Origin: Salticus scenicus
Lineage: Eukaryota > Arthropoda > Arachnida > Araneae > Salticidae
NCBI GenBank assembly: GCA_963930645.1
Contig: OZ005653.1
Coordinates: 109,626,259-109,690,258 of the forward strand
DNA length: 64,000 nt
Reading direction: 5' to 3'
In this document: in pieces, positions 1 through 11,530 of the stretch
Numbering within the stretch: position 1 is the stretch's first letter
Layout: the number at the start of each line of letters is the position of its first letter
The notes under the pieces: model-generated
Seen by the model: the letters and a program-made list of their open reading frames with translations, nothing else
What the model was told of the DNA's origin: nothing
The model's database searches: none
Made by a program: the position numbers and the translations under genes

Positions 1-379
1 GAATTAAAAATTGAAGCTGGAGGAGATTTTCAATTTAAATAATAATAATAACTTTTTAGTACTTTTCCTTTTCGCCGGCGCATATCTCGCCAAGCAAACT
101 TTATTAGCAATAACAATAGATTAATGAATTAAAAGTTAAAATATAATTTATTATTATTATTATTCCAATTTAAAGTTAATTTATAGCTTTTATTATCGAT
201 GTGATAAAATAAATGTTATATTTGTTAAGGTTTTATCTATTACTAGCAGTCTTTCCCCGCTTCGCTGGTCATTATATTGAAAGGAAGTCTCAAAATACCA
301 TATCATTAATAATAATAATAATAATAAAATCATTGAAATCAGTCAAAATAAAAGTTAAAGTTCTCGATACCTTTGATAG

Positions 380-1910
380 CGGTTTTCCCACTCGCCACAC
401 TTCACAAAATCCCTTTATAATGCATGTTGCATACACATACCTAACCCAAATATAAAAAAATCGAGATTCTAAGATTATTTGAAGCAAAGTTATGTTTCAA
501 AATGTGTTTTTTAGCTCCCCCCCCCCACGCCGGCCCGCTCTTAAAGGAAAGGAGGGAAAGATTTTGCAAAATATCTTTATATTTTGAGTTAGATACATAT
601 AACTGAACTACACATCTAAAAGCTCCTTCATAAAATAATTTACTGCAAAGTTACACATAAATACATGCTCCCCACCCGCCCCCTAAGGGGAGATAGGGCG
701 GAGTTTCAAAAAATATCTTTGTAGTGTGCGTTGAATACGCATAAGCAGTCCACGCATCAAAAATTACCATTCTAAGATAGTTAGGAACAGAGTTACGAAT
801 GGAAACATGTTTTTAATAAACCCTCAATCTTCAAGGGGAGTGATAGCACGGAATTCCAAATAATCCCTTTGTAGTTTGTTTGTGTTGAGTACGCATAACC
901 AATCAACCTATCAAAAAATCGCTTTCCTGAGATAATTTGGAGCAGAATGAAAATGTGTCTTTGCCCCCCCCCCCACACACACCCCGCTTTTAAAGGGGGA
1001 AGGAAAATTTCACAAAATCCCCTTATAGTGCGTGTTGGGAATGCATAACCAGCCCGCAGATAAAAAATCCTCGTAAGATAATTTGGAGCAGAAATACTCA
1101 GGAAAACATGATTTTGCGCCACCCCCACGGGGGATAAGGTGGAATTTTACAAAATCTCTTAGTAGTGTGTGTCTTGAGTACGCATATCAAAAAATCTCTA
1201 TTCTGAGATGATTTGAGGCAGAGTTACTCTTAAAAGCGTTTGTGCCCCCCTCCCCGTCTTTGATGGAGGGAAGGGGGAATTTTCGTAAGATCCCTTTACT
1301 GTGCGTGTTGGGAAAGAATAAACAACTCACATGTAAAAATTACACTTGCTGAGATAATTGAAGCAAAGTAATACTTGGAAACGGTTTATATTGTCCCCCC
1401 CACACCCCCAAGGGAAAAAGAGGGGGAACTTTTGCAAAACCCCATTAAAACTGGTGTTGGACACACGTAAGTAAGCCACTCACTAAAATTTGTAACCTCA
1501 GCTCCTATAGATTTCCTCGGATGAATTTCGCGCTAAAAGGGAGGCTCGAATTTGCCCCCTCTTAACTCCCCCCAAAATCGAAAATCGCAAAAAAAACCAA
1601 CATGAGGTTTTGGAAATATCCATGAGAAGACTATTGGCGATTTTCTATATCTTTGTGCTGTTATTGCACAGTTTTACTGGAAAGCCCGTATTTTGCTAAA
1701 TTTGCCTTCGGAACTAATTTTTACTCCCCCTCCCCCTTAAAAATCCAACCCTCAAATCACAGAATTTTTTTTTTTTTTTCGATCAAGTCTAGTCTCTCTC
1801 TCTGCAATTTCTTCACCGTGAAGCAATTTGGAGCCGAAAAATGCTTATAAAAGTGTTTTTGCCTGCTGCCTCCCTAGGGAGGAGCGGAGGATATTTCGCA
1901 AAATCCCGCC
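380..1910. repeat. Degenerate tandem repeats inside the Helitron
   Basis: A unit of roughly 140-165 bp recurs about ten times. Each has a C-run/G-run segment (cccc...aagggg), then 'cacaaaatcccttta' and 'gtgtgttgagtacgcata' type motifs, then 'attctgagataatttgaagcagagtta'-like text in degenerate form. Units are clearly diverged. The open frames here (for example 793-1128 minus) are by-products of the repeat. Confidence 0.6.
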
Positions 1911-1941
1911 TTAAGGGGGTCCGGGGCCCATTTTAAAAAAA

Positions 1942-3387
1942 TTTTTACTAATTAACCCACTGATTTGAAATTTTTTTTGGTAATTAACCATGCAATGACT
2001 ACACAAAAAAACCACATAAAATTTTTCTCAAACTTTAAAAAAAATTTAAAATTTAAATTTTTTTAAAAAAAGTGAGGTATTTTAAAATCGATATAACTCA
2101 AAATATTATAAACGGAATTAAAAAAAATTTTCACGTAGTTGAAGAGAAATATATTATCTTTAATTTGTCTTCGGCATTAAAAAAAATTTTCTTTAAAAAA
2201 AAAGATAAAAATTTTTTTTAAAAAAATTGACAAATTTTCAACGTAATTTTTTTTTAAAGTCGCATATTTTCAAAAATAATAATTTTTTTTAAATTTATCG
2301 AAGACAAATTAAAGTAAAATATTTGAAAATGCCAAGTTTAAAATTTAAAGGCTCTATCTTTATTGGTTTTTAAGTTATATCAATTTGAAAATGAAAAATG
2401 GTGAAAAAACGCATCATGGAGAAAAATGTATTTAAAGTTACAACAACATAATCACTGCTTATAAAATCTTTAAATACCTCTTAGAAACTCCCTGATGCAT
2501 AAATAACACAATTTAGAACTCTATCCTTTAATTTTAGCTTAATTTTAGCTATTTTTACTATTTTTTTAATGTGCATTTGAATGTTTCCATAGACTCAAAT
2601 AATGTTTTTCGAACCTGACGAGTCGTTATACGACTTAGCGAAGAATGATTTTTTTAAATTACTAATAAACTTTTTACTAATTAACCCACTGATTTGAAAT
2701 TTTTTTTGGTAATTAACCATGCAATGACTAAACAAAAAACCACATAAAAATTTTCTCAAACTTTAAAATAAATTTAAAATTTAAATTTTTTAAAAAAAAG
2801 TGAGGTATTTTAAAATTGATATAACTCAAAATATTATAAACGGAATTTAAAATTTTTTTCATGTAGTTGAAGAGAAATATATTATTTTTAATTTGTCTTC
2901 GGCATTAAAAAAAAATTTTCTTAAAAAAAAAAAAAAAAGATAAAAATTTTTTAACAAAAAATTGACAAATTTTCAACGTAATTTTTTTTAGTCGCATATT
3001 TTCAAAAATAATAATTTTTTTTAAATTTACCAAAGACAAATTAAAGTAAAATATTTGAAAATGCCAAGTTTAAAATTTCAAGGCTCTATCTTTATTGGTT
3101 TTTGAGTTACAGTCAACTCCCGTTAATCCGCAAATACCTCTAATCCGCAATGGATTTTTTAATGTAAACAAACAAATTTACAGCTAAGATTCTGAACGAA
3201 CTAGAAACTTTTCTCTTTTTTTAATTCAAATTTTAAATTAATCTTTGCTTTCGGAAATTAATCTGCAAATTTAAATTTTTTAAGGGTTTAAAATTGGGGA
3301 GAATTGCATGAGTTTTCTTTCAAAACATTCTATTTCTGAAAAAGAAATTGCATTTTTACACAATTAGCAAGCGAAAGTTTCTGAAAA

Positions 3388-3419
<32 letters not shown>

Positions 3420-3965
3420 TTCCAGTACTATTACATCAATGTTTAACAAATTTAAAAAGTAATCAATAAGGAATTTCCATTTCTGCACTTGAAATATAGT
3501 TTTTTTTGTATTTTTTAACCAAATATGTATGCTTATATTTTATTGCTATACATTATTTGAGTATGCCTAAATTATTTAGCTTCATTATAATTGATAAGTT
3601 GAGTTAATATTGAAAAAATATTTTATTTTAAAACTTATTAGATATCTTTTCATTTTAATGTCTATTCATATATGATTAAATTAATCATAACTCACTCTAA
3701 ATTTGGAAAAGAAAAATGTAAACAAAGAAAATAACCTGTAATCCGCAAAATCCTATAATCCGCACCTTTGGACAAAACTTTTGCGGATTAATGAGAGTTG
3801 ACTGTATATCAATTTGAAAATGAAAAATGGTGAAAAAACGCATCATGGAAACTAAACCCTTGCTAAATGCATTTATCAACTTTTGATTTTTGAATAGCAT
3901 GAATGCGAAAATTAAAATTGTTGAAAAGAAGCGGTATAGATAAAAACACATTATAAATGAAAAAA
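1942..3965. repeat. Direct duplication of transposon 3' segment
   Basis: Sequence from 1942 to about 2655 recurs from 2671 onward (offset 729 bp), both starting tttttactaattaaccc. The second copy is interrupted at 3110-3804 by the Tigger-like MITE, then resumes at 3807 with tatcaatttgaaaatg and runs into the transposase 3' end. The first copy carries a degraded version of the transposase C-terminal coding end (about 2470-2655), so the duplication included coding sequence. Confidence 0.75.
3110..3804. mobile_element. pogo/Tigger-like MITE
   Basis: 695 bp, with inverted ends CAGTCAACTCCCGTTAATCC (left) and CAGTCAACTCTCATTAATCC (right, reverse complement), flanked by TA. This terminus type is the pogo/Tigger group of Tc1/mariner. 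No transposase is present. The paralogous copy of the host segment at about 2370-2385 reads gttatatcaatttg with no insertion and matches the joined flanks exactly. Internal ATCCGC motifs repeat near both ends. An (AT)n tract lies at about 3392-3419. Confidence 0.85.
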
Positions 3966-3992
3966 CAATATTAATATATGTTTAAATACCTC

Positions 3993-4445
3993 TTAAAAAC
4001 CTCCAGATGCATAAGTAACGCCTTCCTTCAGCTTATTTTTTTGGTTGATTGTAATTTTTGCTAATTCAACTTTTTTTCTATAAGATTTAAAAGCTTCTGT
4101 TGACTTGAACAACGCCTTTCTAACATGGCGAGTCCTTATGCGTTTCAAGGAAGTTAAGGATGAATTGCCAGGTGATAAATGGCATGTTTTTAAGGCATTT
4201 ATTGAAGATACCCTCATTCCATAATTGAAATCTGATATGCCCCTAGCTGCAGCAATATCTACTCGAGTTTTAGAAGTGTTAAACACTTTGGGGCAACGAC
4301 TCCAAATCATGTTGTGCAAAGACTCGTTCCTATTTTGTGTTTCCCCTTTTGCACATTTTTGCAATAATACTTCTGAAGCCAATCTTTGAAAAATTGGCAT
4401 CATTTTGGCAACAATTTCTTCTCTTAGAGGGGGTTTTAACACTGG
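3993..4445 (-). pseudogene. Transposase C-terminal part, shifted frame
   Basis: Continues the transposase in a different frame for about 149 residues. It holds the block GETQNRNESLHNMIW, whose Glu is the likely third catalytic residue, then CPKVFNTSK and a basic tail ending at 3993. The frame changes near a run of four T on the plus strand at 4446-4449 (A-run on the coding strand), where one extra base explains the break. The initiating codon implied by an isolated frame is an artefact. Together the two parts make about 585 residues, a plausible full length. A decayed second copy of this 3' coding end lies at about 2470-2655. Confidence 0.8.
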
Positions 4446-5760
4446 TTTTGTGTGCTGGAGGCTTTAGCTTCATCGAAATCGCACGATTATAAAAGCACCA
4501 TGAATTTTCTCCAGGAGGACAGGTCGAATGCTTCGGCTTTTTATCTGTTGAACTGCAGTGCTGTAAGATGGCATAAATATCTTTTTTCATGGCAATTATG
4601 TTGCCTTTATTGCGTACTATCGAGTTACGATAATAGCGCGTAATTTTTTTTATTGTGCTTTCTGACAAGCTTCCATGTTTTTTCCCTCCGAGTGTAACAC
4701 CCTTTGCTTTCTCAACCTCAACAAGTTTACGCAGTGCAGCTCCCATTCTTTTGCCAACATGATTTATGCATTCTGTTTTAGTAATGAGAGTTTCTTTTCC
4801 GTATACATTCAAATCTTGCAGGTCTTTGAAAGTTTTCGAATCGCCATCTGCTATTAATTCTGTGTAGCGGAACCCAAGACTTTCGGAACGAAGCCACATC
4901 CGTTTTGCCATCTCGCTTTCCATTCCACCAGATGTTCCGTCGTAATTTTTATCACAAATTCGAGCATGTCCTTCATACCATATATGAAATTCCGGAGACT
5001 CTTTTCCAAGACTTTTTGCTGCCTGGATACAGTGGTAGCAGATTTTAGATAAAACTTCATAATCAATTACAAAACTAGAGAGGACATCAATCACACAACC
5101 AACTGCATAATTTGAAGTATGGCCGCGCTTATGCCATGTTGCATCATAGCTGACTGCAATATCTGAAATACATGTACTATTCGAACCAAGGTGAAATTGT
5201 TTTACTTTTTCTCGAATGCTTTTTAACTGTTCACATGTACTTTTTACGGTTGAAGAATGCAAATATTTTAAATGTTTAGTAAAAACTTTTGAATCCATAC
5301 ACGGTAAGTTCATGTTATAAGTTAACTTTTCTAATGCTGCGTGTCCTTTCCCCATCTCTGTAACTGCAACTACAGCTCTGCGGTTAATATCAAAAGAATT
5401 TTCGTTTCCTGAAACTTTATCTGAAGAACAAAATAAGAACTCAAAACTGCAATTTTTGCAAATAACTTTGAGATTTTGAGCAAATCCATTGCATTTACCA
5501 ACCTGTACAATTAATGTTAGTTGATAACATTTTTGACAACAGCACTTTGATATTACTGATTGAAAAATAGCTTGTTTTATGATGATGTAATTTTCTTCCT
5601 GACCTTCCAAGTTATTTTTTACAGGCGAGGGCATTTTTCTTCCATCTAAACGCTTTATTATTTCCAGATTTACTTTTTCAGGGGATGAAACTGATGGATT
5701 GCTTCTCTTTTTTTTCATTGCTTCAGACTTCTGAAGAGCAGATTTTCGTTTCCTGCCCAT
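4330..5760 (-). CDS. Transposase, N-terminal 3/4 (frameshifted)
   Basis: A 476-residue frame starting with Met at 5760 and a Lys/Arg-rich leader (residues 2-20). Cys clusters at 73-78, 90 and 101-111 resemble a zinc-binding region. The DDE core follows: SYDATWHKRG with Asp206, LIADGDSK with Asp305/307, and ECINHVG with Cys331 and His334 forming C-x2-H. A CPPGENSWCFYNRA segment at 414-427 is typical of this family before the last catalytic block. About the last 38 residues are off-frame, because homology continues in another frame after roughly residue 438. The family should catalyse cut-and-paste transposition of the surrounding element in the nucleus. It is nearly free of stops, so the copy is fairly recent. 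Family assignment is from remembered motifs. Confidence 0.85.
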   Translation of the reverse strand: MGRKRKSALQKSEAMKKKRSNPSVSSPEKVNLEIIKRLDGRKMPSPVKNNLEGQEENYIIIKQAIFQSVISKCCCQKCYQLTLIVQVGKCNGFAQNLKVICKNCSFEFLFCSSDKVSGNENSFDINRRAVVAVTEMGKGHAALEKLTYNMNLPCMDSKVFTKHLKYLHSSTVKSTCEQLKSIREKVKQFHLGSNSTCISDIAVSYDATWHKRGHTSNYAVGCVIDVLSSFVIDYEVLSKICYHCIQAAKSLGKESPEFHIWYEGHARICDKNYDGTSGGMESEMAKRMWLRSESLGFRYTELIADGDSKTFKDLQDLNVYGKETLITKTECINHVGKRMGAALRKLVEVEKAKGVTLGGKKHGSLSESTIKKITRYYRNSIVRNKGNIIAMKKDIYAILQHCSSTDKKPKHSTCPPGENSWCFYNRAISMKLKPPAHKTSVKTPSKRRNCCQNDANFSKIGFRSIIAKMCKRGNTK

Positions 5761-6479
5761 ATTACAAATGTTCTTTCAAAATTTCTCAAGAAAAAAAGAT
5801 ATAAAAACTTAAAATACACTCCGAATTAATTTCGAAATAAGTACAAAATTCCTTACTCTTGTAAACAAAGCATTATCAATATATTTGTATCGTATTCATA
5901 TCATATCAAAACGAAATATAACTTTTGAACAAGCCAGAATCACAATAATCAAGCAATCACTTTAAAATAATAATAAATCAATGTAAAAAAGTGTATAATC
6001 AATAGTAATAAATCATGTCAATGGTAAAAAAAATATTTCAAAGTAAAAATCATTACGATAATCAAATCCCAGCACATTGTAAACAAACCCACGCCGGCAC
6101 TAAACTACGAAGTTATTTCACTTCACTTCTTCTCAAAGTAGAAGTAGAAGTGTATAAATTTAAAATATAAACATATGAAATTAATCAGCGTTCAATTTAA
6201 TTAATAATTGAAATATATTTCTCGAAAAAATGCGGTTAAAAATGTTTGTTTATGTTTAGCGCGGCGTTTGTTTTCAAACAGAAGGTGGGTGTTACCATAG
6301 CAACAGCTCTTTGAAACTGGAGTTGGAAAAACAGCTCAAAGCAAAATAATTATATCTTCCGTTCTAATGAAGATAGAAACATGATCTAAACGGCATTTTA
6401 AGCAGAAAAGATCATAGAATTTTTTAATAAAAAAAAAAAATCGAATTTTTGAAGATTTTTGAGCCCTGGACCCCCTTAA

Positions 6480-7650
6480 TGGGCGTCAGTGTCCCAAAAC
6501 CAACGTGCTCACCAAGATTTGCGAGTCTATCTCCCATAGAATCGCCATGGCTGTGTTGAGTCAGTGAATTAGTGATTTTACTCTACTTTTACCCACCCCA
6601 CCCCCAAAGGGGTAAAATGGGAGGACTTTCACAAAATTACGTTACAATGAGTGTTGGACACACGTGAATAAGCCACACACTAAAATTTGTGACCTTAGCT
6701 CACAGATTTCCACAGATGAATTTTTCCTTCTGCGCCTCCGAAAATCATTTTTACCCCCATCCCCCCTTAGAAATCCAAAATTCCAAAATTGCAGAATGTG
6801 ATTGTTTTGTATTTAAGTCTAGTCTCCCCATCTGCAATTTCTTCACCGTGAAGTAATTTGGAGCCGAGTTATGCTTATAAAGGTGTTTTTGCCTTCTGCA
6901 CCTCCGAAAATCATTTTCTCCCCCTTCCCCCCTTAAAAATCCAAAATTACAAAATCGCAGGAAAGGATTTTTTCGTATTTATGTCTAGTATCCCCATCTA
7001 CAATTTTTTCACTGTGAAGTAATTTGGCGCCGAGTTATACTTATGAATGTGTTTTTGCCTTATGCGCCTCCGAACATCTCATTTTTACCCCTACCCCCCT
7101 TAAAAATCCAAAATTCCAAAATCACAGAAAATGATTTTTTTTTGTATTCATGTCTAGTCTCCCCATCTGCAGTTTCTTCTCCGTGAAGTAATTTGGAGCC
7201 GAGTTATGCTTATAAAGGTGGTTTTCGTCTTCTGCCCCCCGAGGGTGGACGAGGGGTATTTCGCAAAATCCCGTCTTAGTGAGGCGGCCGAGCGGTTCTG
7301 CGCTCAAAGCTGGTTGATGGGAGGTGCCGGGTTCGATCCCAGGTCGCGCTCATCGACCTAGCCGTTCGGAGTTTTCCGTGGTTTCCTCCGAAACTTGCGT
7401 AAATACGGGCTAGGACCCCTTACAAAGACCCCCACGGAGGGCATTCCCCCTCTAGGCCTAGGACACATCAGGAGTCAATCGGCCATAAATCCTACAACCA
7501 ACCAACCAACCCGTCTTAGTGAGCGTCAGGGTCCAAAAATCAACCTGCTCACCAAAAATTGTGACTCTATCTCCCATAGGAACGCCACAGCCGTGTTGAG
7601 TCAGTGAATCAGTGAGTGAATCAGTGAGTTTACTCTTTTATATACATAGA
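6480..7650 (-). repeat. Helitron 5' module with ~165-bp internal repeats
   Basis: From 6720 to 7260 a unit of about 165 bp occurs about three times. It contains cttctgcgcctccgaaaatc, a C-rich run, then 'tagtctccccatctgcaatt' and 'tcttcaccgtgaagtaattt', where caccgtga is part of a short palindrome. The same module appears in the Helitron-type sequences at 25071-25375 and 40070-40290, so these elements share 5' modules. Confidence 0.65.
7284..7509 (+). mobile_element. tRNA-derived SINE with (CCAA)n tail
   Basis: About 226 bp. The head is tRNA-like: GGCCGAGCGGTTCTGCGC resembles an A box of Ser/Leu-type tRNAs, and GGTTCGATCCC at about 7330-7340 is a near-canonical B box, so an internal RNA polymerase III promoter is likely. 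The body is non-tRNA and the 3' tail is CCAA repeats. A perfect 14-bp target-site duplication, cccgtcttagtgag, lies at 7270-7283 and 7510-7523. Mobilisation would depend on a LINE in trans. Frames crossing it (7122-7307 minus, 7395-7607 plus) are not genes. Confidence 0.88.
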
Positions 7651-8131
7651 TTTGCTGAAGTATAGATAAAATATAACAAAAATATCAAATTATTGTATAA
7701 AAAAATCCCTGTGGAAAATTTCCATACGTGACATGTTAATTGATAAACTGAAAACTTCCAGACGTATCTGCAATATTTCGTGTATTTTAAATCCGTAAAT
7801 TCATTGGAATATATTTACTTTGTACCAAATCATTATAAACAATAATATTAATAATAATAATAATAATAACAAGTAATAATAATAAAAAAAACGAGAATAT
7901 GCACCATTTATTTACGTTTTTGGTATTTATATATGTATAGTAATTTAGCAGTGTTTTACTTTTTATGTAGTGTAATTATTTGCCTTATCATATACGTAAT
8001 TTATTTCTAATTAATGTAAATTAAAAAAAAAAAATAATAATAGATTTTTTTTTTTTTTTTTCTGTAAAAGAATGGAATACGATGAATCATTTCTTGAACA
8101 ATATTTAATGTATAGATTTAATGTATTTAAG

Positions 8132-8163
<32 letters not shown>

Positions 8164-8490
8164 ACTATTACATTGTATTTATGACGTTTTATTCAATGTA
8201 AAACATATATATTATAAAACGAAGAAATCATATTGAAAATAAATATTTCCTAAACACGAATTTTTTGCAGAATTGCTTTCTTTTATTGCAACGTTCATAC
8301 AATAAAGCCTTCCTAAAAATAAATCAGAACTTCTTCATAACCCCTCGCCCCCTCTCCCAAGAATAAGAACAAAAAAATGTATCTTCCTACGTATTTCTGG
8401 CTTGGAAAACTCCATTTAATCTATTTAAAAGTTTTGTTCGAAGTTATAAAATTCTTATCTTACCTAAATTTGTCATCATGCGTGTGTTTC

Positions 8491-8522
<32 letters not shown>

Positions 8523-8628
8523 TTCTCTCTGAAGTGTAATAAAACGTATTTTTTCTTTAAAATTGATTAAAAGACACTGATTATAAAATTTTAAGTATTT
8601 CAATGTTTATTTAAATTTTTTTCTCGTA

Positions 8629-8685
<57 letters not shown>

Positions 8686-10317
8686 GGGGCGGGGGCTTCG
8701 CTTGCACTTTCTCATTTTATATAAAAATATTATTTCCATATTTCACTTAAACTTGTAAATCATTTATTAAAGTGGATTTAAAACTCATTAATTCAACCCA
8801 TATAATAAAATATTATGATTAAACGATGTTTATATCGAGTTATTTCTTTTTTAAACTTTCAAAAATGCATTTAAATATACATTTATGAATACATTTTCAT
8901 TACCTATGCTATTACGTTTAACTATTATATATAACGTAACTATTGACTATATGTAATGTGTATAATATATAGTAGTTAATCTCTATATATAAATATATAA
9001 TAGGTTAACTATTATGCATTAAAATATCCTGAAAAATGTGTCACTTCATTTAAGTTTCGAAGCACATTCGTTCAAAAGTTTTCAGCAAACTCATTTTAAG
9101 ATTGAATTTTATTGCACTTCCGAAATTTAACTTTAACTTCTTTACTTACCGAATTGAAACTTCACATTTTTTTTTTTTTTTTTTTTTTTTAAGTGTATCT
9201 GAAATGCAGAAATAATTAAAGTAACTAAACTTAGTTAAACATTTCTTAAAAAAATGTTTAAAAATTTGAAAATTTTTACATTTTATATGTTTTTAAAAAC
9301 AGTAATTTTTTTAATTTCTTAATTATTTTTGTAGAAATTCTTCTTATATATAAGTGTATACAAAGTTTCAAAGCAACTGGTGAAAATATATTCCTTAAAT
9401 TTATTCAGTAATTTAAATTTTTGGATAGTAGAAAGAAAGCATTTTTGAAGAAACTGGAGTTAAAGTTTGAAAATTTAATGAAGTTCAATTTAAAAATAAG
9501 CTATAATTTTGCTCGTAACTTTTAAACTGAAGTGTGCATAAGAATAAACAAAGCATCACATTAAAAAAAAATATTTTATGTATGAACATACATTTTAATA
9601 TGTTTTTTACTATTAAAATGACCTAGGAATCATAACAGATAGATATATTTAAAGCACGCTTTAAATCGTTTCTTAAATAATTGTTTGGTAATAGATTATA
9701 CGCAGAAAACTAAACAGTTTTCTATTACACTGTCGATCGTCTCTATTACTGTGAAGTGAGGATGTCACAGTTGTGCCCATGTCATTAGTTCACAATTATT
9801 TCAATTGCAATGCTATGTGTTTCACGATGACAATATTGAGTAAAATATGGAATTATACAGATTATGCATTTTTTTGCGTAATGCAACAAAGTAATGTCTT
9901 TTGACAGCTGTCAAAATATTAAAAACATAACTTATCATTTTTTGGCCATTTGTTAGATATTCTTATTTCGGAACTGAAAGACAATATTTTTTTTAATGTT
10001 TTATTACTTAAAGCTATATATTCAGTAACCAGTGAGTCTACGTAGTCTAATTTTCGTGAGGAGTATCATGCGTAGGTAACACGAAAAGATTGCCATGTTG
10101 AATGTATATATGTCTATGTCAAAAACAAACATTTAGAGATTGTGAGGGACAAGTCAAAGGGCAGCAAGCACGATTTTGAAATTAAAATAAACTGTGGAGT
10201 AAAAAAAAAAAAAAAAGATGGAAGACAATTTGAACCAAAGAAATACATGTCATGACTTGCAACAAGACTTAACAACATCAGACGTAGCGATACATGACTC
10301 ATTTGTCCCTATAAGAA
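7651..10317. other. AT-rich DNA without gene
   Basis: No coding signal seen. Contains long poly-A (about 8131-8161), poly-T (about 9169-9190), (AT)n at 8491-8522 and a perfect (AT)n at 8636-8682, plus (ATA)n near 7845-7890. Confidence 0.6.
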
Positions 10318-10586
10318 TTTTTGAATCCGGTACAAGAGCTATACGAACACACAGAGAGAGAGAGAGAGAGATGTATCATTAACCGCATAAAGAAACAGGG
10401 GCTGCTCTGGACCAAAAAATACTGTAACTGGATTACAGATTGCAAAATTGTCTTATTTGCAGAAAAAAATTGTTTTATAGTTCAGAAATTGCATATCAAT
10501 TTGCCAAGAGGTCATCTCAAAACGAAAAATGACTTACTCCAGTTTATGTTGGCCAAACTGTAAAACGTCCAGTCAAAAAAGAAGAA

Positions 10587-10663
<77 letters not shown>

Positions 10664-11037
10664 AATTGATGCTGAACAGCGTTATACAAATAACTTCTAG
10701 ATTGGCATGGGAAATCACTCGATCTGAATTCGATTGAGAATTTATGGACCATTTGTTAAGGAAAACTACAAAATATCGACAGCACTACAAAAATTTAAAT
10801 GACACATGAGGGCAATAATGTTTGGTATAGGGATTACAGGATCTCTGAAAAATGTAAAAAACTAGTGGAATCAATGTTAAAACGTGTAAAAGCTGTTATT
10901 AAAGCCAAAGGATAACATATTTCCCATTAATTAGTTGATGGTAGTTGAAACATTTTGTAAAAGTATTGTTTTATAAGCAATAAAAAGTTTTATCATAACA
11001 ATTGCTTATAATTCTATTAATTTGCACAATACTGTAA
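10318..11037 (+). pseudogene. Tc1-like transposase relic
   Basis: Frames around 10390-10600 translate to pieces of a Tc1-type transposase. One reads VGQTVKRPVKKEE, the stretch that usually follows the first catalytic block. After an (AT)n/(GT)n microsatellite (10591-10660) the 3' part gives LDLNSIENLW at about 10715-10745, then KKLVESM and KRVKAVIKAKG near 10850-10912, the usual Tc1 C-terminus. A plausible right terminus, gcacaatactg, ends near 11035 before TA; I could not find the matching left end. Several stops and frame changes make it dead. The IENLW block keeps the expected catalytic Glu. Confidence 0.72.
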
Positions 11038-11498
11038 AAGTATAAATTTTTATTTTTATTTTTACTTATGCGAGTGCCATGATTTCCCATTATTGTTTGA
11101 CTAAAATTTGCGTTTCCAAAAATAAAGTCCTAAGACAATTACTATTGCACTATTCTGATAAAATAAATTTGCAAAGCTAGTAGCAGCTCCGCAGCTAATA
11201 GTTTTGCTTGATGGTCCATATAGGTATCCAGTGTGATGCTAATGACTTAGAGCTTATTTTTAGGAAGGTTTTTGGTTGATATATGGAATTATATTGTTCT
11301 TCAAGACTTGGAATGTATTGGACATCTATGGATACGGAAGACGCATTACAATGTTTTAAAAGTTTTTAAGCTGAAACGAAAGTTTGCAGTTGTCTCTTTG
11401 CAGGTGGTAAGTTTTTTTCTATCTTTTTTCTAGTAGGTCCAGGCGGAGGTATGTTTTTGCTAGCATTTTCATTTCAAAAATTCATATAATAAAACTTT

Positions 11499-11530
<32 letters not shown>

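Larger units (their letters stand above)
1915..6475 (-). mobile_element. TTAA-flanked DNA transposon (Kolobok/Mutator-like)
   Basis: A 4,561-bp element flanked by TTAA at 1911-1914 and 6476-6479. The inverted termini read GGGGGTCCGGGGCCC on the left and GGGGGTCCAGGGCTC on the right (reverse complement), about 15 bp with two differences. It encodes on the minus strand a transposase with a C-x2-H motif between the second Asp and the Glu. TTAA duplication plus this motif class fits Kolobok; the domain resembles what Pfam calls a Mutator-like transposase. Homologous unbroken sequence at 7268-7283/7524-7530 (around the SINE) and near 25170-25190 shows the pre-insertion site. A 3' segment is duplicated, and a pogo-like MITE sits at 3110-3804. 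Confidence 0.8.
243..7650 (-). mobile_element. Helitron-like composite, minus strand
   Basis: Read on the minus strand, the 5' end at 7650 begins TCTATGTATATAAAAGAG after an A. The 3' end at 243 reads CTGCTAG followed by T, preceded by an AGCGGGG-type degraded hairpin arm. TC...CTAG between A and T is the Helitron signature. No Rep/helicase coding is visible, so it is non-autonomous. The body holds short degenerate repeats rich in C and G runs, and a duplicated 5' module (about 1390-1910 plus 6480-6590, and again 6590-7650). It is interrupted by a TTAA-flanked transposon (1915-6475) and a SINE (7284-7509). It may be one element with internal duplication or two overlapping copies; the two ends are firmer than their pairing. 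Confidence 0.6.

Noticed and set aside
7310..7350. Functional tRNA gene
   Set aside because: The A and B boxes belong to a SINE: cloverleaf pairing is poor, a long non-tRNA body follows, and a target duplication brackets it.
10512..10718. 68-residue minus-strand frame with Tyr-Ile and His-Thr runs
   Set aside because: It is a microsatellite read antisense to the Tc1 relic.
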